Below are positions 55,271 to 64,000 of a DNA stretch of 64,000 nucleotides, in pieces; the stretch's first letter is position 1, and every line of letters starts with the position of its first letter. The DNA is from Geminicoccus roseus DSM 18922 (GTDB lineage: Bacteria; Pseudomonadota; Alphaproteobacteria; Geminicoccales; Geminicoccaceae): contig NZ_KE386572.1 of NCBI RefSeq assembly GCF_000427665.1, forward strand, positions 2,504,196 through 2,568,195. Reading direction: 5' to 3'. Made by a program: the position numbers and the translations under genes. The notes below the pieces were generated by a model that was not told the DNA's origin, did no database searches, and worked only from the letters and a program-made list of their open reading frames with translations.

Positions 55271-56335
55271 TCATCGCCCGCCCGCGCGAGGGCGCCGCAG
55301 GCGGGCCCAGAGCTGCCAGGCCGGCGGGACCGCCACCACGATGATGGCGATCCGCAGGATGTGGTGGGTGGCGACGAAGGCCGGGTCGATGGCGAGGACG
55401 ATCGCGATCAGGCTGGTCTCGGCGACACCGCCCGGGATGAACGCCAGGAGCAGGGCAGGGAAGGGCAGGCCGGTCAGGAGGTGCAGCGTCCAGGCGGCGA
55501 GGCCCGCCAGGAGCAGCATCAGCGTGGTCGACAGGACGCTGTCGCCCAGGGTGCGCAGGACCATGCGCGGGTCGGTGCCGGTGAAGCGGCAGCCGGCGGC
55601 GGCCCCGATCACCAGCTGAGCCAGGGCGACGCTCCAGAACGGCGGGGCGCCATGGACGAGGCCGGCCATGTGCGCGGCGCCGCTCACCACCATGCCGCCC
55701 AGCAGCGGCCCGGCCGGCAGGCGCAGCACGGCGCCAAGCGTGCCGCCGACCACCCCGCACAGCACCAGCAGCACCAGGTCGTACGGCCCGGCCACCGGCA
55801 TGGACAGGGAGGCGGAGCCGGCGCCCTCGGCCTCCATGATCCAGGCAAAGCCCGGCAGCAGGCTGACCGCCACCAGCACGCGGATCGCATGGATCAGGGC
55901 GATCCGGCGCAGGTCGCCGCCGGCGCGCTCTCCCGCCAGCACCATTTCGGAAAAGCCGCCCGGGGCAGCGCAGAAGAAGGCGGTGATCGGGTCGTAGCGG
56001 ACGGCCTTCACGAACCAGAGGGCGGTCACCACGGTGGTGATGGCGATATAGGGGACGAGCGCCAGCAGGCTCGGCCACCAGCGCCCGACATGGCCGGCCA
56101 TGTCCGGGGTGAACCAGGAGCCGACCAGCACGCCCAGCACCACCACCAGGGGAGCCCGCAGCGTGTTGGGCACGTCCAGGCGGAAGCCGGCCAGGGCGGC
56201 CAGAGTGGTGGCGAACAGGGCCCCCAGCATCCAGGCAAGCGGGATGTGCAGCAGGGCAAACACCGCACCGCCGATGCCGCCGACCAGGAGGGCCGGCAGC
56301 ACCCGCAGGCGCCAGTGGTCGATCCCCGGGATCAT
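55271..56335 (-). CDS. AbrB-family (PF05145) membrane protein
   Basis: 354-residue polytopic membrane protein with two related halves of about five helices. Characteristic blocks: IPLAWMLGALFATTLAAL, FFCAAPGGFSEMVLAGERAG, GPLLGGMVVSGAAHMAGL and FIPGGVAETSLIAIVLAIDP. The repeated PGG[FV][SA]E motifs are typical. The family is annotated as AbrB or as ammonia-monooxygenase-related, both misleading; transport is likely but unproved. It is last in a run EVE, AbrB on the minus strand. Confidence 0.9.
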   Translation of the reverse strand: MIPGIDHWRLRVLPALLVGGIGGAVFALLHIPLAWMLGALFATTLAALAGFRLDVPNTLRAPLVVVLGVLVGSWFTPDMAGHVGRWWPSLLALVPYIAITTVVTALWFVKAVRYDPITAFFCAAPGGFSEMVLAGERAGGDLRRIALIHAIRVLVAVSLLPGFAWIMEAEGAGSASLSMPVAGPYDLVLLVLCGVVGGTLGAVLRLPAGPLLGGMVVSGAAHMAGLVHGAPPFWSVALAQLVIGAAAGCRFTGTDPRMVLRTLGDSVLSTTLMLLLAGLAAWTLHLLTGLPFPALLLAFIPGGVAETSLIAIVLAIDPAFVATHHILRIAIIVVAVPPAWQLWARLRRPRAGGR

Positions 56336-56366
56336 CCCGGTGCTGGCCTGGACGAGGGAGGGCGGC

Positions 56367-56768
56367 TCACATCCCGCCCAGGTGCAGGATCTTCTGCCAG
56401 TGGACGTCGGTGACCGGCATGACCGAGAGCCGGGACTGGCGGATCAGGGCGATGCCGGCGAGATCCGGCTCGGCCTTGATCGCCGAGAGCGGGACCTCGC
56501 GCGGCAGCCTGGCCTTGGGCTTCAGCCGGACCAGGCACCAGGGCTGGTTGTGCTCGTCCGGATACCAGCCTTTCGAGACCGTCATGATCCCGATCACCGC
56601 CGGCTGCACGACCGAGCGGTAGAAGAAGACCTCCTCGCCTTCCTCCATCGTGCGCATGTTGCGCGCGGCCTGGTGGTTGCGCACACCGCCCCATTCGGTC
56701 TCGCCATCCGCCACCAGCCGGTCCCAGGAATAATCCTCGGGCTCGGTCTTCATCAGCCAATGGGCCAT
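56367..56768 (-). CDS. EVE-domain protein
   Basis: 133-residue single EVE (PUA-like) domain. Family pattern: WLMKTEPEDYSWDRLV, WGGVRNHQAARNMRTMEEGE, VFFYRSVVQPAVIGIMTV, WCLVRLKPKARLPREVPL. EVE domains can bind modified bases in DNA or RNA, and stand-alone bacterial copies are common. ATG 56768 is right for the MAHWLMKTEP start. It lies seven bases after the YciI gene. Confidence 0.95.
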   Translation of the reverse strand: MAHWLMKTEPEDYSWDRLVADGETEWGGVRNHQAARNMRTMEEGEEVFFYRSVVQPAVIGIMTVSKGWYPDEHNQPWCLVRLKPKARLPREVPLSAIKAEPDLAGIALIRQSRLSVMPVTDVHWQKILHLGGM

Positions 56769-56775
56769 CGGCCAG

Positions 56776-57063
56776 TCAGCCCAGCCATTCGCCGAGGGCG
56801 GCGCGGTAGGGAGTGACGGTGAAGGAGGCAAACACGCCCTCGGTGGAGAAGGGGTCGCCCTTGGCGAACGCCTCGGCGGCCGCCTTGTCGGCGACGTCGA
56901 CGATCAGCACGCTGCCCATCGGGTCGCCCTTGTCGTCGAGGATGGCGCCGCCGACCTTGATCACGTCCTTTTTCGACTGGAGATATTCCAGGTGCACCGG
57001 GCGCACTTCCAGGCGGCGCGCCAAGGCGCCGGGCTTGTCCTCGGCGCGGATGATGAAGAGCAT
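56776..57063 (-). CDS. YciI-family protein
   Basis: 95-residue ferredoxin-like-fold protein of the YCII family. Motifs: MLFIIRAEDKPGALARRLEV, HLEYLQSKKDVIKVGGAILD, conserved GDPFSTEGVF with the His/Asp-type catalytic centre region. Some relatives are chlorohydrolases; here function is unknown. ATG 57063 is chosen by family start. Coupled with the EVE gene. Confidence 0.93.
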   Translation of the reverse strand: MLFIIRAEDKPGALARRLEVRPVHLEYLQSKKDVIKVGGAILDDKGDPMGSVLIVDVADKAAAEAFAKGDPFSTEGVFASFTVTPYRAALGEWLG

Positions 57064-57168
57064 GTCGAACTCCGAGTGTGATCGATCCGTCCGGACCATA
57101 GGCATGGCCATGCTGGCCCGTCACCCCGGCAGCGCGTGCCGCCCGCAGGCGGCCGGCGAGCCTGCGGG

Positions 57169-57771
57169 TCAGACGGCGGGCCTGGTCGCGACGAAGGAGG
57201 GGTGGCGCTCCATCTGCTCATGCCAAGCGGCGAGCCTGGGGGCAGGGCCGCGCCAGTCGATGCCGGGATGGCGCAGGCCCAGATAGGTCAGCGCCACCGC
57301 GATCGCGATGGAGTCCAGGCGGAGCGTGTTGGCGAAGGCCGGAAGGTCGGCCTCGGCGGCGGCCACCGCGCGCAGGATCGCGTCCCTCTGCTTGTCCATG
57401 AAGGCCTGCGAACGCTCGCCGTCCGGGCGGATGCTCTCCTGGCGGGAGGCGACCGCCGCGTCCATGATCCCGTCGGCCAGGGCCGTGCGGACCAGCACCG
57501 GCCAGCGCTCCCCACCGTCCGGCAGCAGCTTCGGGCCGCTGCCCTGCGAATCCAGGTACTCGCAGATCACCGGGCTGTCATAGATCGGGGTGCCGTCGCC
57601 CAGCAAAAGGGTCGGGATCTTGGCCAGCGGGTTCTTCGCGACGACCAGCGGGTCCTGAAACAGCGCCGTCGGCGCGGTCGGCGCGACGATCTCGATGTCC
57701 AGCCCCTTCTCCAGGGCCACGATCTGCGCCTTGCGGCCGAACGGGCTGAGCGGCAACGTGATCAACTGCAT
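57169..57771 (-). CDS. glutathione S-transferase family protein
   Basis: 200-residue two-domain GST. The thioredoxin-like domain (1-75) reads MQLITLPLSPFGRKAQIVAL, with Ser9/Pro10 near the usual catalytic position, and cis-Pro in KIPTLLLGDGTPIYDSPVI; the helical domain follows (about 90-200). It probably conjugates or reduces electrophiles; substrate unknown. It is upstream of the YciI gene on the same strand with a 105-base gap. Confidence 0.93.
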   Translation of the reverse strand: MQLITLPLSPFGRKAQIVALEKGLDIEIVAPTAPTALFQDPLVVAKNPLAKIPTLLLGDGTPIYDSPVICEYLDSQGSGPKLLPDGGERWPVLVRTALADGIMDAAVASRQESIRPDGERSQAFMDKQRDAILRAVAAAEADLPAFANTLRLDSIAIAVALTYLGLRHPGIDWRGPAPRLAAWHEQMERHPSFVATRPAV

Positions 57772-57848
57772 GCGACGAACCTCCAGGAACCTGCCGCCCT
57801 GATGCCACGCAGGGCGCCCCGGTAGAAGGGCCGCCGCACTGGAAGCCT

Positions 57849-58301
57849 TCACTGGAAGAACGTGTCGACGCCCAAAAGGTCGCCGCCGCCCAGCACCGCG
57901 GCATAGCGCAGGCCCTTGCCGATCCCGACCAGGACCAGGAACGGGACCAGGTGGACGCGCAGCGTGCCGGCCGCGATCGACAGGGCGTCGCCGACGCCGG
58001 GCAGCCAGGTCAGGAGCAGGGCGGGCTTGCCCCAGCGGCCGAACCACCCCTGCGCCTGGGCCAGCTGGTCCGGGCTCACCGGGAACCATTTGCGGTCCTG
58101 GAAGCGCAGGATCGCGGTGCCCATCCACCAGGACAGGACCGAGCCGACGAGATTGCCGGCGGTGGCGACGAGCCAGAGCGGCACCACGCCGATGCCCTGG
58201 GTCATCAGGCCCAGCATCACCACCTCGGAGCTGCCAGGCAGGATGGTGGCCGAGCTGAAGGCGCTGACGAACAGGCCGGCCAGCAAGACAAGGTCGTGCA
58301 C
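57849..58301 (-). CDS. YqaA-family (SNARE-associated/DedA-like) membrane protein
   Basis: 150-residue integral membrane protein. Pattern FVSAFSSATILPGSSEVVMLG and WKWFP-like RKWFPVSPDQLAQAQGWFGR, LLLTWLPGVGDALSIAAG place it in the YqaA branch of the VTT/DedA superfamily, likely lipid scramblases or transporters. Three to four helices are visible; length matches YqaA (about 140-150). Confidence 0.92.
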   Translation of the reverse strand: MHDLVLLAGLFVSAFSSATILPGSSEVVMLGLMTQGIGVVPLWLVATAGNLVGSVLSWWMGTAILRFQDRKWFPVSPDQLAQAQGWFGRWGKPALLLTWLPGVGDALSIAAGTLRVHLVPFLVLVGIGKGLRYAAVLGGGDLLGVDTFFQ

Positions 58302-58331
58302 GAAGGATCTCCAGCCTGCCGCGGTTCCGGC

Positions 58332-58958
58332 TCAGTCCAGGTCGGGGTAGCCGAACAGCTGCGGATCGCGCCAGACGAACAGCTCCTGGTCGATGTCCTG
58401 GTTGGTCCGGACATCGGACAGGGTCACCACCGTCTTGGTCCCGCCCGGATCGAACACGGTCCAGCGCCGCAGCTCGACCGGCTTTTCCGCGAACACCAGC
58501 TGGACCGAGCCCTGGTCCTCGTTGCCCTTGCTGAAGGCGGTGATCCGGATCTCGCCGCCGGTCACCTCGACATCGCGGATCAGCACCTCGTCGCCGAAAT
58601 CCGGGTTCCTGGCCAAAAGGAAGCCCAGAGGCGTCTGGGCGACCGGGATGTAGTTCACCTGCTTGGTGGTGCCGTCATAGAACACCAGCCGCCAGTCGGT
58701 GGTCACCAGCAGGATGTTGGCCGGCGGATCGTATTGCATCCGCATCTCGCCCGGCCGCTGGATCCACAACCGCCCGGTGGTCAAGGCGCCGCTGGGGGCG
58801 ATCTGGACAAAGGTCGCGGAGAGCGTCTTCAGCCCCTTCATCCAGTCGGTGACCCGGTCGACCGCGGCCTGCTGCGCCCCGGAGAGCGCCGCCCGGGCCA
58901 GGGCAGGCACGGTCAGGCCGGCCAGGATGGTCGAAAGAAACAGACGGCGTGAGGTCAA
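58332..58958 (-). CDS. lolA: outer-membrane lipoprotein carrier protein LolA
   Basis: 208-residue periplasmic chaperone carrying lipoproteins from LolCDE to the outer membrane. After the signal (cleavage near ARAA, about residue 23) the mature half-barrel shows MKGLKTLSATFVQIAPSG, GRLWIQRPGEMRMQYDPP, LLVTTDWRLVFYD and VTLSDVRTNQDIDQELF. The signal has SRRLFLST (Arg4-Arg5), a twin-arginine pattern. It lies 24 bases after ftsK, a conserved alphaproteobacterial pair. Confidence 0.93.
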   Translation of the reverse strand: MTSRRLFLSTILAGLTVPALARAALSGAQQAAVDRVTDWMKGLKTLSATFVQIAPSGALTTGRLWIQRPGEMRMQYDPPANILLVTTDWRLVFYDGTTKQVNYIPVAQTPLGFLLARNPDFGDEVLIRDVEVTGGEIRITAFSKGNEDQGSVQLVFAEKPVELRRWTVFDPGGTKTVVTLSDVRTNQDIDQELFVWRDPQLFGYPDLD

Positions 58959-58982
58959 CGTTCACCCTTCCCGGAGCGGGCC

Positions 58983-61643
58983 TCAGAATTCGATCGGCTC
59001 GTCGCCGTCCACGCCGCCGCGGCCCATCAGGACCTGGCGGCGTCCGACATGGTCGGCCGCCGTGATCAGGCGGTCCTGCTCCATCCGCTCGATCAGCTTG
59101 GCAGCGGTGTTGTAGCCGATGTTGAGCTTGCGCTGCAGGTAGGATGTGGAGGCCTTGCCGTCCCGGGCAACCACCTTCACGGCTTCCTGATACATCGAAT
59201 CGCCGCCGCCATCGCCGCCGCCGAACATGGCGCCCTGGGCCGACCCGTCACCGCCCCCGCCGCCTTCGTCGCCGCCGGCCTCGTCGGTGACCGCGTCGAC
59301 ATAGTCCGGCTCGCCCTGCGCCTTGAGGTGGGTGACCACCCGGGCCACGTCGTCGTCGGTGACCAGCGGCCCGTGGATGCGCAGGATCCGGTCGCCCGGC
59401 ATCATGAACAGCATGTCGCCCTGGCCGAGCAGCTGCTCGGCACCCGGCTCGCTCAGGATGGTGCGGCTGTCGATCTTGGACGACACCCGGAAGCTGATCC
59501 GCGACGGCAGGTTGGCCTTGATCACGCCGGTCAGCACGTCCACCGAAGGCCGCTGGGTCGCGACGATCAGGTGAATGCCGGCGGCGCGGGCCTTCTGTGA
59601 AAGGCGCTGGATGGCGTTCTCGATCTCCTTGCCGGCGGTGAGCATCAGGTCGGCCACCTCGTCGACGATCACGACGATCAGCGGCAGCGACTTCATCTCG
59701 ATCGGCTGGTCCTCGAAGATCGGCGCGCCGGTGTTCGGCTCGAACCCGGTGCGCACCCGCCGGCTCAGGCTCTCGCCCTGGGCCTTGGCCGCCTCGATCC
59801 GGCGGTTGAAGGCGAAGATGTCGCGCACGCCCAAGTGCGACATCAGCCGGTAGCGCTCGTCCATCTGCCGGACGACCCATTTCAGCGCCACCACCGCCTT
59901 GCCCGGCTCGGTCACCACCGGGGCCAGGAGGTGCGGGATGTGATCGTAGACCGAAAGCTCGATGACCTTCGGGTCGATCATGATGATCCGGCACTGCTTG
60001 GGCGTCAGCCGGTAGACCAGCGACAGGATCATCGCGTTGATCGCAACCGACTTGCCGGCCCCGGTGGTGCCGGCGATCAGCAGATGCGGCATCCGGGCCA
60101 GATCGACCATGATCGGCTTGCCGGAGATGTCCTTGCCCAGCGCCAGCGCCAGCCGCGCCGAGGTGTCGGTGTATTGCGGGCTGTCCAGGAGCTCCTTGAG
60201 GAACACCGTCTCACGGACGTCGTTGGGCAGCTCCACGCCGATCACGTTGCGGCCGGGCACGGTCGCGACGCGCACCGACAGGGCGCACAGGGAGCGGGCG
60301 ATGTCGTCGGCCAGGCTGATCACCCGGGCGGCACGGGTGCCGGGAGCGGGCTCCAGCTCGTAAAGCGTGACCACCGGGCCGGGCTTGGCGTCGGTGATCT
60401 CGCCGCGCACGCCGAAATCGTCCAGCACCGTTTCCAGCTGACGGCTGACCTCGTGCAGCTTCTCCTTGGTGATCGCAGCGCCGGGCTTGTGCTTGGGCGG
60501 GGTCAGGAACTCCAGGTCCGGCAGCTCGAACTCGTCGTCGAACGGCTGGACGTTGCGCTTGGGCTGGGGCGGGCGGGTGTCGCGCACGGGCGGCGGCGGC
60601 TCGCGCACCGGGGCCGGAGCGGCGGGCCTGCCCGCCGGGCGGGCCGGATCGGCGCTGCGCGGGTAGACTGGCGCCTCGTAGGGCTCGTCGTCCCGCTCGT
60701 CGTCGTCCGCCTCGTCCGCGTCCGGCCTAAAATCGTCCACCGGCGCCGGAGGCTGGGGACGCCGCTGCGGCTGTGCCTGGGCGCGGGTCCGGCTGCGGGC
60801 AGGCCTGGCCGGTGCCGGCTCGGGTTCGTTTGTGTAATCCTCGTCGTCGAACACATCGGAAAACGGCTCGGGCTCGGGCCGGCGGACGCCCGGACGGCGC
60901 GGGCGGACCGGCGCCTCGGGTTCGTTTCGTCGAAACAGGGCAGTTGTCCGCGCGGCCATGGCCTTCGCGCCGGTCGCCACCCGCTGCACCAGTCCGGGCC
61001 CCCGCGGGCGCTGGACCTCGTCCGCCAGCTCGGCGCGTGCGGCGACCCGGGCCTTGCGGCGGGGCCGAAGCAGGCCGAGGACGCTCCAGTTCCCCTCGAC
61101 CAGCTGCACCCCGAACGCCACGACCCCGGCCAGCAGGGTCACCACCACTGCGGCCCAGCCATAGGCGGCGCCGCCCAGCATGGGGTGGAGGGTTTCGTAG
61201 AGGAACCGGCCGACGAATCCGCCCAGGCCCACCCGGAGCGGCCAGCTCGCCGCATCAGGCTGGGGCTGGGTCGCCAGGAAGGCGCAGAATCCCAGCAGCG
61301 CCAGCGGCAGGGCGGTCGAGGCGATCCAGACATGGTGGAACGGCTTGTCGGCGATCAGCCGGATCCCCCAGGCGGCAAACACCCCGATCGGCAGCCAGAT
61401 GCCGACGCCGAACAACTGCAGGGCGAGGTCGGCGGTGTAGGCGCCGAACAGGTCGAGCGGGTTGACCGGGGTGGCGCTGGTCGCGGTGTTGAAGGACGGA
61501 TCCGCCGGGTTGAAACCCCAGACGGCTACCGCCAGCAGGATCGCCGCCGCCAGCCAGAACAGGCCCATCACCAGCCGGCGGGCGGTGGCGATCAGGCCGG
61601 CGAGCGGGCGGTCCTGGTCGAGGCGTTCGAGCATCGCGGCCAT
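58983..61643 (-). CDS. ftsK: DNA translocase FtsK
   Basis: 886-residue septal DNA pump. The N-terminus holds about four membrane segments (residues 20-190). An acidic/Pro/Arg linker (about 225-400) leads to the motor: LEPAPGTRAARVISLADDIA, Walker A GTTGAGKS, IMIDPKVIELSVYDHIPHLL, Walker B IVVIVDEVADLM, then the gamma winged helix (about 820-880; YQEAVKVVARDGKASTSYLQ) for KOPS recognition. ATG 61643 is one base from the upstream aminotransferase stop. Alphaproteobacterial FtsK commonly has this size. Confidence 0.96.
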   Translation of the reverse strand: MAAMLERLDQDRPLAGLIATARRLVMGLFWLAAAILLAVAVWGFNPADPSFNTATSATPVNPLDLFGAYTADLALQLFGVGIWLPIGVFAAWGIRLIADKPFHHVWIASTALPLALLGFCAFLATQPQPDAASWPLRVGLGGFVGRFLYETLHPMLGGAAYGWAAVVVTLLAGVVAFGVQLVEGNWSVLGLLRPRRKARVAARAELADEVQRPRGPGLVQRVATGAKAMAARTTALFRRNEPEAPVRPRRPGVRRPEPEPFSDVFDDEDYTNEPEPAPARPARSRTRAQAQPQRRPQPPAPVDDFRPDADEADDDERDDEPYEAPVYPRSADPARPAGRPAAPAPVREPPPPVRDTRPPQPKRNVQPFDDEFELPDLEFLTPPKHKPGAAITKEKLHEVSRQLETVLDDFGVRGEITDAKPGPVVTLYELEPAPGTRAARVISLADDIARSLCALSVRVATVPGRNVIGVELPNDVRETVFLKELLDSPQYTDTSARLALALGKDISGKPIMVDLARMPHLLIAGTTGAGKSVAINAMILSLVYRLTPKQCRIIMIDPKVIELSVYDHIPHLLAPVVTEPGKAVVALKWVVRQMDERYRLMSHLGVRDIFAFNRRIEAAKAQGESLSRRVRTGFEPNTGAPIFEDQPIEMKSLPLIVVIVDEVADLMLTAGKEIENAIQRLSQKARAAGIHLIVATQRPSVDVLTGVIKANLPSRISFRVSSKIDSRTILSEPGAEQLLGQGDMLFMMPGDRILRIHGPLVTDDDVARVVTHLKAQGEPDYVDAVTDEAGGDEGGGGGDGSAQGAMFGGGDGGGDSMYQEAVKVVARDGKASTSYLQRKLNIGYNTAAKLIERMEQDRLITAADHVGRRQVLMGRGGVDGDEPIEF

Positions 61644-61644
61644 G

Positions 61645-62850
61645 TCAGGATCTTCCGGCCGGACGGTCGTCCGGGGCGAGGGTGGCGACGAAGCGGTCGA
61701 GCGCATCGGCGATCGTCCCGAGGTCGTGGACCAGGGCCAGTCGGACATAAGGGGCGGAGATCGGCGCCGGCCCGTCCAGATAGGCGCCGGGCAGCACCTT
61801 CAGCCCGGCCTCGGTCCAGAGCCTGGCGGTGGCGGCGACGCCGTCGCCGACGTCCAGCCAGAGAAAGAACCCGGCGGCCGGCCGGAAGAATCCGAACCGG
61901 CCGGACAGGCGCTGCTCGGCCACGTCGAACTTCTGGCGGTAGAGCCGCCGGTTCTCCTCGACATGGGCCTCGTCGTTCCACAAGGCCTCGGCCGCCTCCA
62001 TGAGCGGGATCGGCTGGGTGGCGGCGGCGTAGGCGCGCAGCTTGGCGAAGGCCTGGACCAGGGCGGGATCGCCGGCGACGAAGCCCGAGCGCAGCCCCGC
62101 GGCGTTCGAGCGCTTGCTCAGCGACTGGAACACCAGGACCTGGTCGAGGCTGCCGGTGTCGTGGTGGGCGACATCCAGGCCGCCGGGCGGCGGCTCCTTG
62201 TCCCAGAGCTCAGAATAGCACTCGTCCAGGAACAGCGCGAAGCCGTGGCGGCGGGCCAGGCCGATCGCCTTCGCAAGATAAGCGCGGTCGGCCACGGCGC
62301 CCTGGGGGTTGGCCGGGCTGCACAGGTAGAAGGCGGCGGTCCGCGCCAGGACCTCCGGCCCGATCGCGTCCAGGTCGGGCAGGAAGCCGCTCGCCGCGCT
62401 GGCCGGCAGCAGCACCGGCTCGGCCCCGGCCATGGATGCGGCGCCATAGTAGACCGCGTAGAACGGGGTGGGCATCAGCACCGCGGGGCGGCTGCGGCCG
62501 GCCCGGTCGACGGCCAGCTGGGCCGCCAGATAAAGGGCCTCCTTGGTGCCGGCCACCGGCAGGACATGGCGGTCCGGGTCGAGCACGGTCTCGGACAGCG
62601 CGTTGCGCCGTGCCAGCCAGCGGGCCACCGTGCGGCGGAACGAGGGCGTCCCGGTCGGCGGCGGGTAGCGGTTCCAGCTGGCGGCGTGGCGGGCGACGTT
62701 CTCGGCCAGGATCGGCGGCACGGCATGCTGCGGCTCGCCGATGCCCAGATCGAGGACCGGCCCGGCCGGCGACGGGACCTTGTCCGCGAGCAGCCCGGCC
62801 AAGCGGCGGAACGGAAATTCGCCAAGACTGTCCAGGCGGGAACGACTCAT
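61645..62850 (-). CDS. class I/II PLP aminotransferase (DapC-like)
   Basis: 401-residue fold-type I aminotransferase. Motifs: DLGIGEPQHAVPP near residue 34, NRYPPPTGTPSFR, CSPANPQGAV, FLDECYSELW, PLP-lysine segment VFQSLSKRSNAAGLRSGF. Position before ftsK and sequence fit the alphaproteobacterial succinyl-diaminopimelate aminotransferase group, but substrate cannot be proved. ATG 62850 matches the short family N-terminus. Upstream is the MFS gene, 119 bases away. Confidence 0.88.
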   Translation of the reverse strand: MSRSRLDSLGEFPFRRLAGLLADKVPSPAGPVLDLGIGEPQHAVPPILAENVARHAASWNRYPPPTGTPSFRRTVARWLARRNALSETVLDPDRHVLPVAGTKEALYLAAQLAVDRAGRSRPAVLMPTPFYAVYYGAASMAGAEPVLLPASAASGFLPDLDAIGPEVLARTAAFYLCSPANPQGAVADRAYLAKAIGLARRHGFALFLDECYSELWDKEPPPGGLDVAHHDTGSLDQVLVFQSLSKRSNAAGLRSGFVAGDPALVQAFAKLRAYAAATQPIPLMEAAEALWNDEAHVEENRRLYRQKFDVAEQRLSGRFGFFRPAAGFFLWLDVGDGVAATARLWTEAGLKVLPGAYLDGPAPISAPYVRLALVHDLGTIADALDRFVATLAPDDRPAGRS

Positions 62851-62969
62851 CGGGATGGAGGCTTCTTGCTCGCTGCGTTCATGGATGCAAAGCAAGAGTT
62901 AACATCCAGGCGCAAGCCATCGCAACGCCGCAAGAAAACGGGTTGTAGCCCTTGAGCGGGATTGTGGCG

Positions 62970-64000
62970 TCATTCCCGCAACAAGGGAGTGTGCGGGGGG
63001 TCTGGACACGCTGCGGTTTTGTGCGCCGACTTGGCGACCGTGCCCCGGCGCTCGTCCGGCAGCAGGATCGCCAGGATCAGCACCGCCAGCACCACCACCG
63101 CGATCGCCCCGTAGAGCGGCAGGAAGCTGCCGGTCGAGGCGCGCAGCAGCCCGCCTGCCAGGTTGCCGGTCATGTTGCCGACCGCGAGCGCCATGTTGAC
63201 GATGCCGAACATGCGGGTGGCGCCGGCACCGACCACCGTGCGGGCGAGATAGGCCGGCACCAGGCCGAACATCGCCATGAACGCGATCCCGAACCCGGCG
63301 ATCGCCGGGTAGACCAGCAGCTTCTCCGCCGGCCGGGTCAGGCCCAGCACCGCCAGCAGCAGGACCGTGGCCGCCAGCACCAGGGCCAGGCGGACCGACA
63401 GGCGGTCGGCCAGCCAGCCGAAGGCCACCCCGCCGATCATGCCGGCAACCCCCAGGACCGACCAGACCTGGGTAGCCGCCTGGGCGTCCCAGCCGCCGTC
63501 CTCGCGCAGGAGCCCGCCCAGATAGGTCTGCAGCGGCGCGCAGGCGAGGCCGGTGGCGAACATGATCGCCACCAGCACGACCACCGGGCCATGCCGCACG
63601 GCCGCCGGCTCCCACCGCTCCTCCGGCCTCGCCGGGGACGCCGGTTGGACGGAACGCAGCTGCAGGACGAAGGCGGCCAGGAGCAGGGCGGTGAGCAGCG
63701 CCATCATCAGCCATGCGCCGCGCCAGCCGGCGATGGCCAGGACCGGCGGAACCAGGGCGCCGTTCAGGAACACGCCGTAGCTGGTGCCGCTGGAGACCAG
63801 CCCCAGCACGAGGCCGCGGTGGCGGGCCGGGATGGTCGCCTGGACGATCTCCGCCACCGGCGTCCAGCCGAGCGCCGCAGCGCCGGCCAGGACGAACAGG
63901 AGGGCCATGACGGTGAAGATGTGGCTGGCGGCGGCCATCGCCGTCAGGGCCAGGACGCTCGCCAGCAGGGCCAGCGCCATGGTGGGCACCGCGCCGAACC
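62970..64000 (-). CDS. MFS transporter, N-terminal part beyond window
   Basis: 343 residues of a major-facilitator permease are visible; the frame is open to the window edge (FGAVPTMALALL...), so the first three or so helices are missing. About nine hydrophobic helices can be counted. The stretch VSSGTSYGVFLNGALVPPVL in the visible part and the central loop (RPEERWEP) divide two halves. It resembles YbfB/cyanate-type permeases. Substrate unknown. Confidence 0.85.
   Translation of the reverse strand, partial: FGAVPTMALALLASVLALTAMAAASHIFTVMALLFVLAGAAALGWTPVAEIVQATIPARHRGLVLGLVSSGTSYGVFLNGALVPPVLAIAGWRGAWLMMALLTALLLAAFVLQLRSVQPASPARPEERWEPAAVRHGPVVVLVAIMFATGLACAPLQTYLGGLLREDGGWDAQAATQVWSVLGVAGMIGGVAFGWLADRLSVRLALVLAATVLLLAVLGLTRPAEKLLVYPAIAGFGIAFMAMFGLVPAYLARTVVGAGATRMFGIVNMALAVGNMTGNLAGGLLRASTGSFLPLYGAIAVVVLAVLILAILLPDERRGTVAKSAHKTAACPDPPHTPLLRE

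Overview
This is 64 kb of chromosome from a high-GC alphaproteobacterium. The evidence is gene order: rpiB-glyA-nrdR-ribD-ribE-ribBA-ribH-nusB-thiL, ruvCAB-ybgC-tolQRAB-pal-cpoB-tilS-ftsH-folP, and ftsK-lolA, plus a SPOR-fused D,D-carboxypeptidase and polar-flagellum export genes. A Rhodospirillales or Geminicoccales-like organism is the best guess; genus cannot be read from the sequence.

Layout. 1-2.2 kb: the 5' part of a MoeB/ThiF-type adenylyltransferase, divergent from a short flagellar operon (unknown 111-residue protein, fliO, fliP). 2.2-7.7 kb: a DUF423 membrane protein, then a compact minus-strand operon (zinc-ribbon membrane protein, SPFH-GYF protein, TelA, XpaC) that looks like a poorly characterised envelope or stress system. 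8-14.3 kb: cytochrome b561, tRNA-Val(CAC), gph, glmU, a TPR-SH3 protein and a DacA-SPOR carboxypeptidase. 14.3-20.8 kb: a decayed mobile-element zone with an IS3-family element whose transposase has lost a catalytic Asp, two tandem wrecked IS5-family copies, and one intact gene (PaiB-like). 20.8-25.3 kb: an XRE regulator, apaG, a two-component system divergent from a Spy/CpxP-like periplasmic protein, and a small unknown gene. 25.3-27.6 kb: a gene-poor tract with a degenerate tandem array of about 140-bp units, whose core matches the last codons of thiL, and copies of a palindromic element also found inside the IS5 remnants.

27.6-34.8 kb: the riboflavin, one-carbon and pentose cluster, all on the minus strand. 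35-41 kb: a luciferase-like oxidoreductase with a molybdopterin oxidoreductase, then a trehalose operon (otsB, GH15 glucosidase, otsA). 41.4-42.1 kb: a glycine-zipper lipoprotein and a PilZ protein. 42.3-55.2 kb: yebC, the Holliday-junction genes ruvC-A-B, the complete Tol-Pal envelope system, tilS, ftsH and folP. 55.2-64 kb: a minus-strand block with AbrB-family membrane protein, EVE protein, YciI protein, GST, YqaA, LolA, FtsK, a class I/II aminotransferase and the start-truncated end of an MFS transporter.

Themes. Cell-envelope integrity (Tol-Pal, LolA, FtsK, FtsH, DacA, the Spy-like system, and possibly the SPFH/TelA/XpaC operon) dominates the core genes. Many adjacent genes overlap by 1 to 4 bases, indicating translational coupling. 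The best candidates for undescribed biology are the SPFH/TelA/XpaC/zinc-ribbon operon and the two repeat families in the gene-poor tracts.
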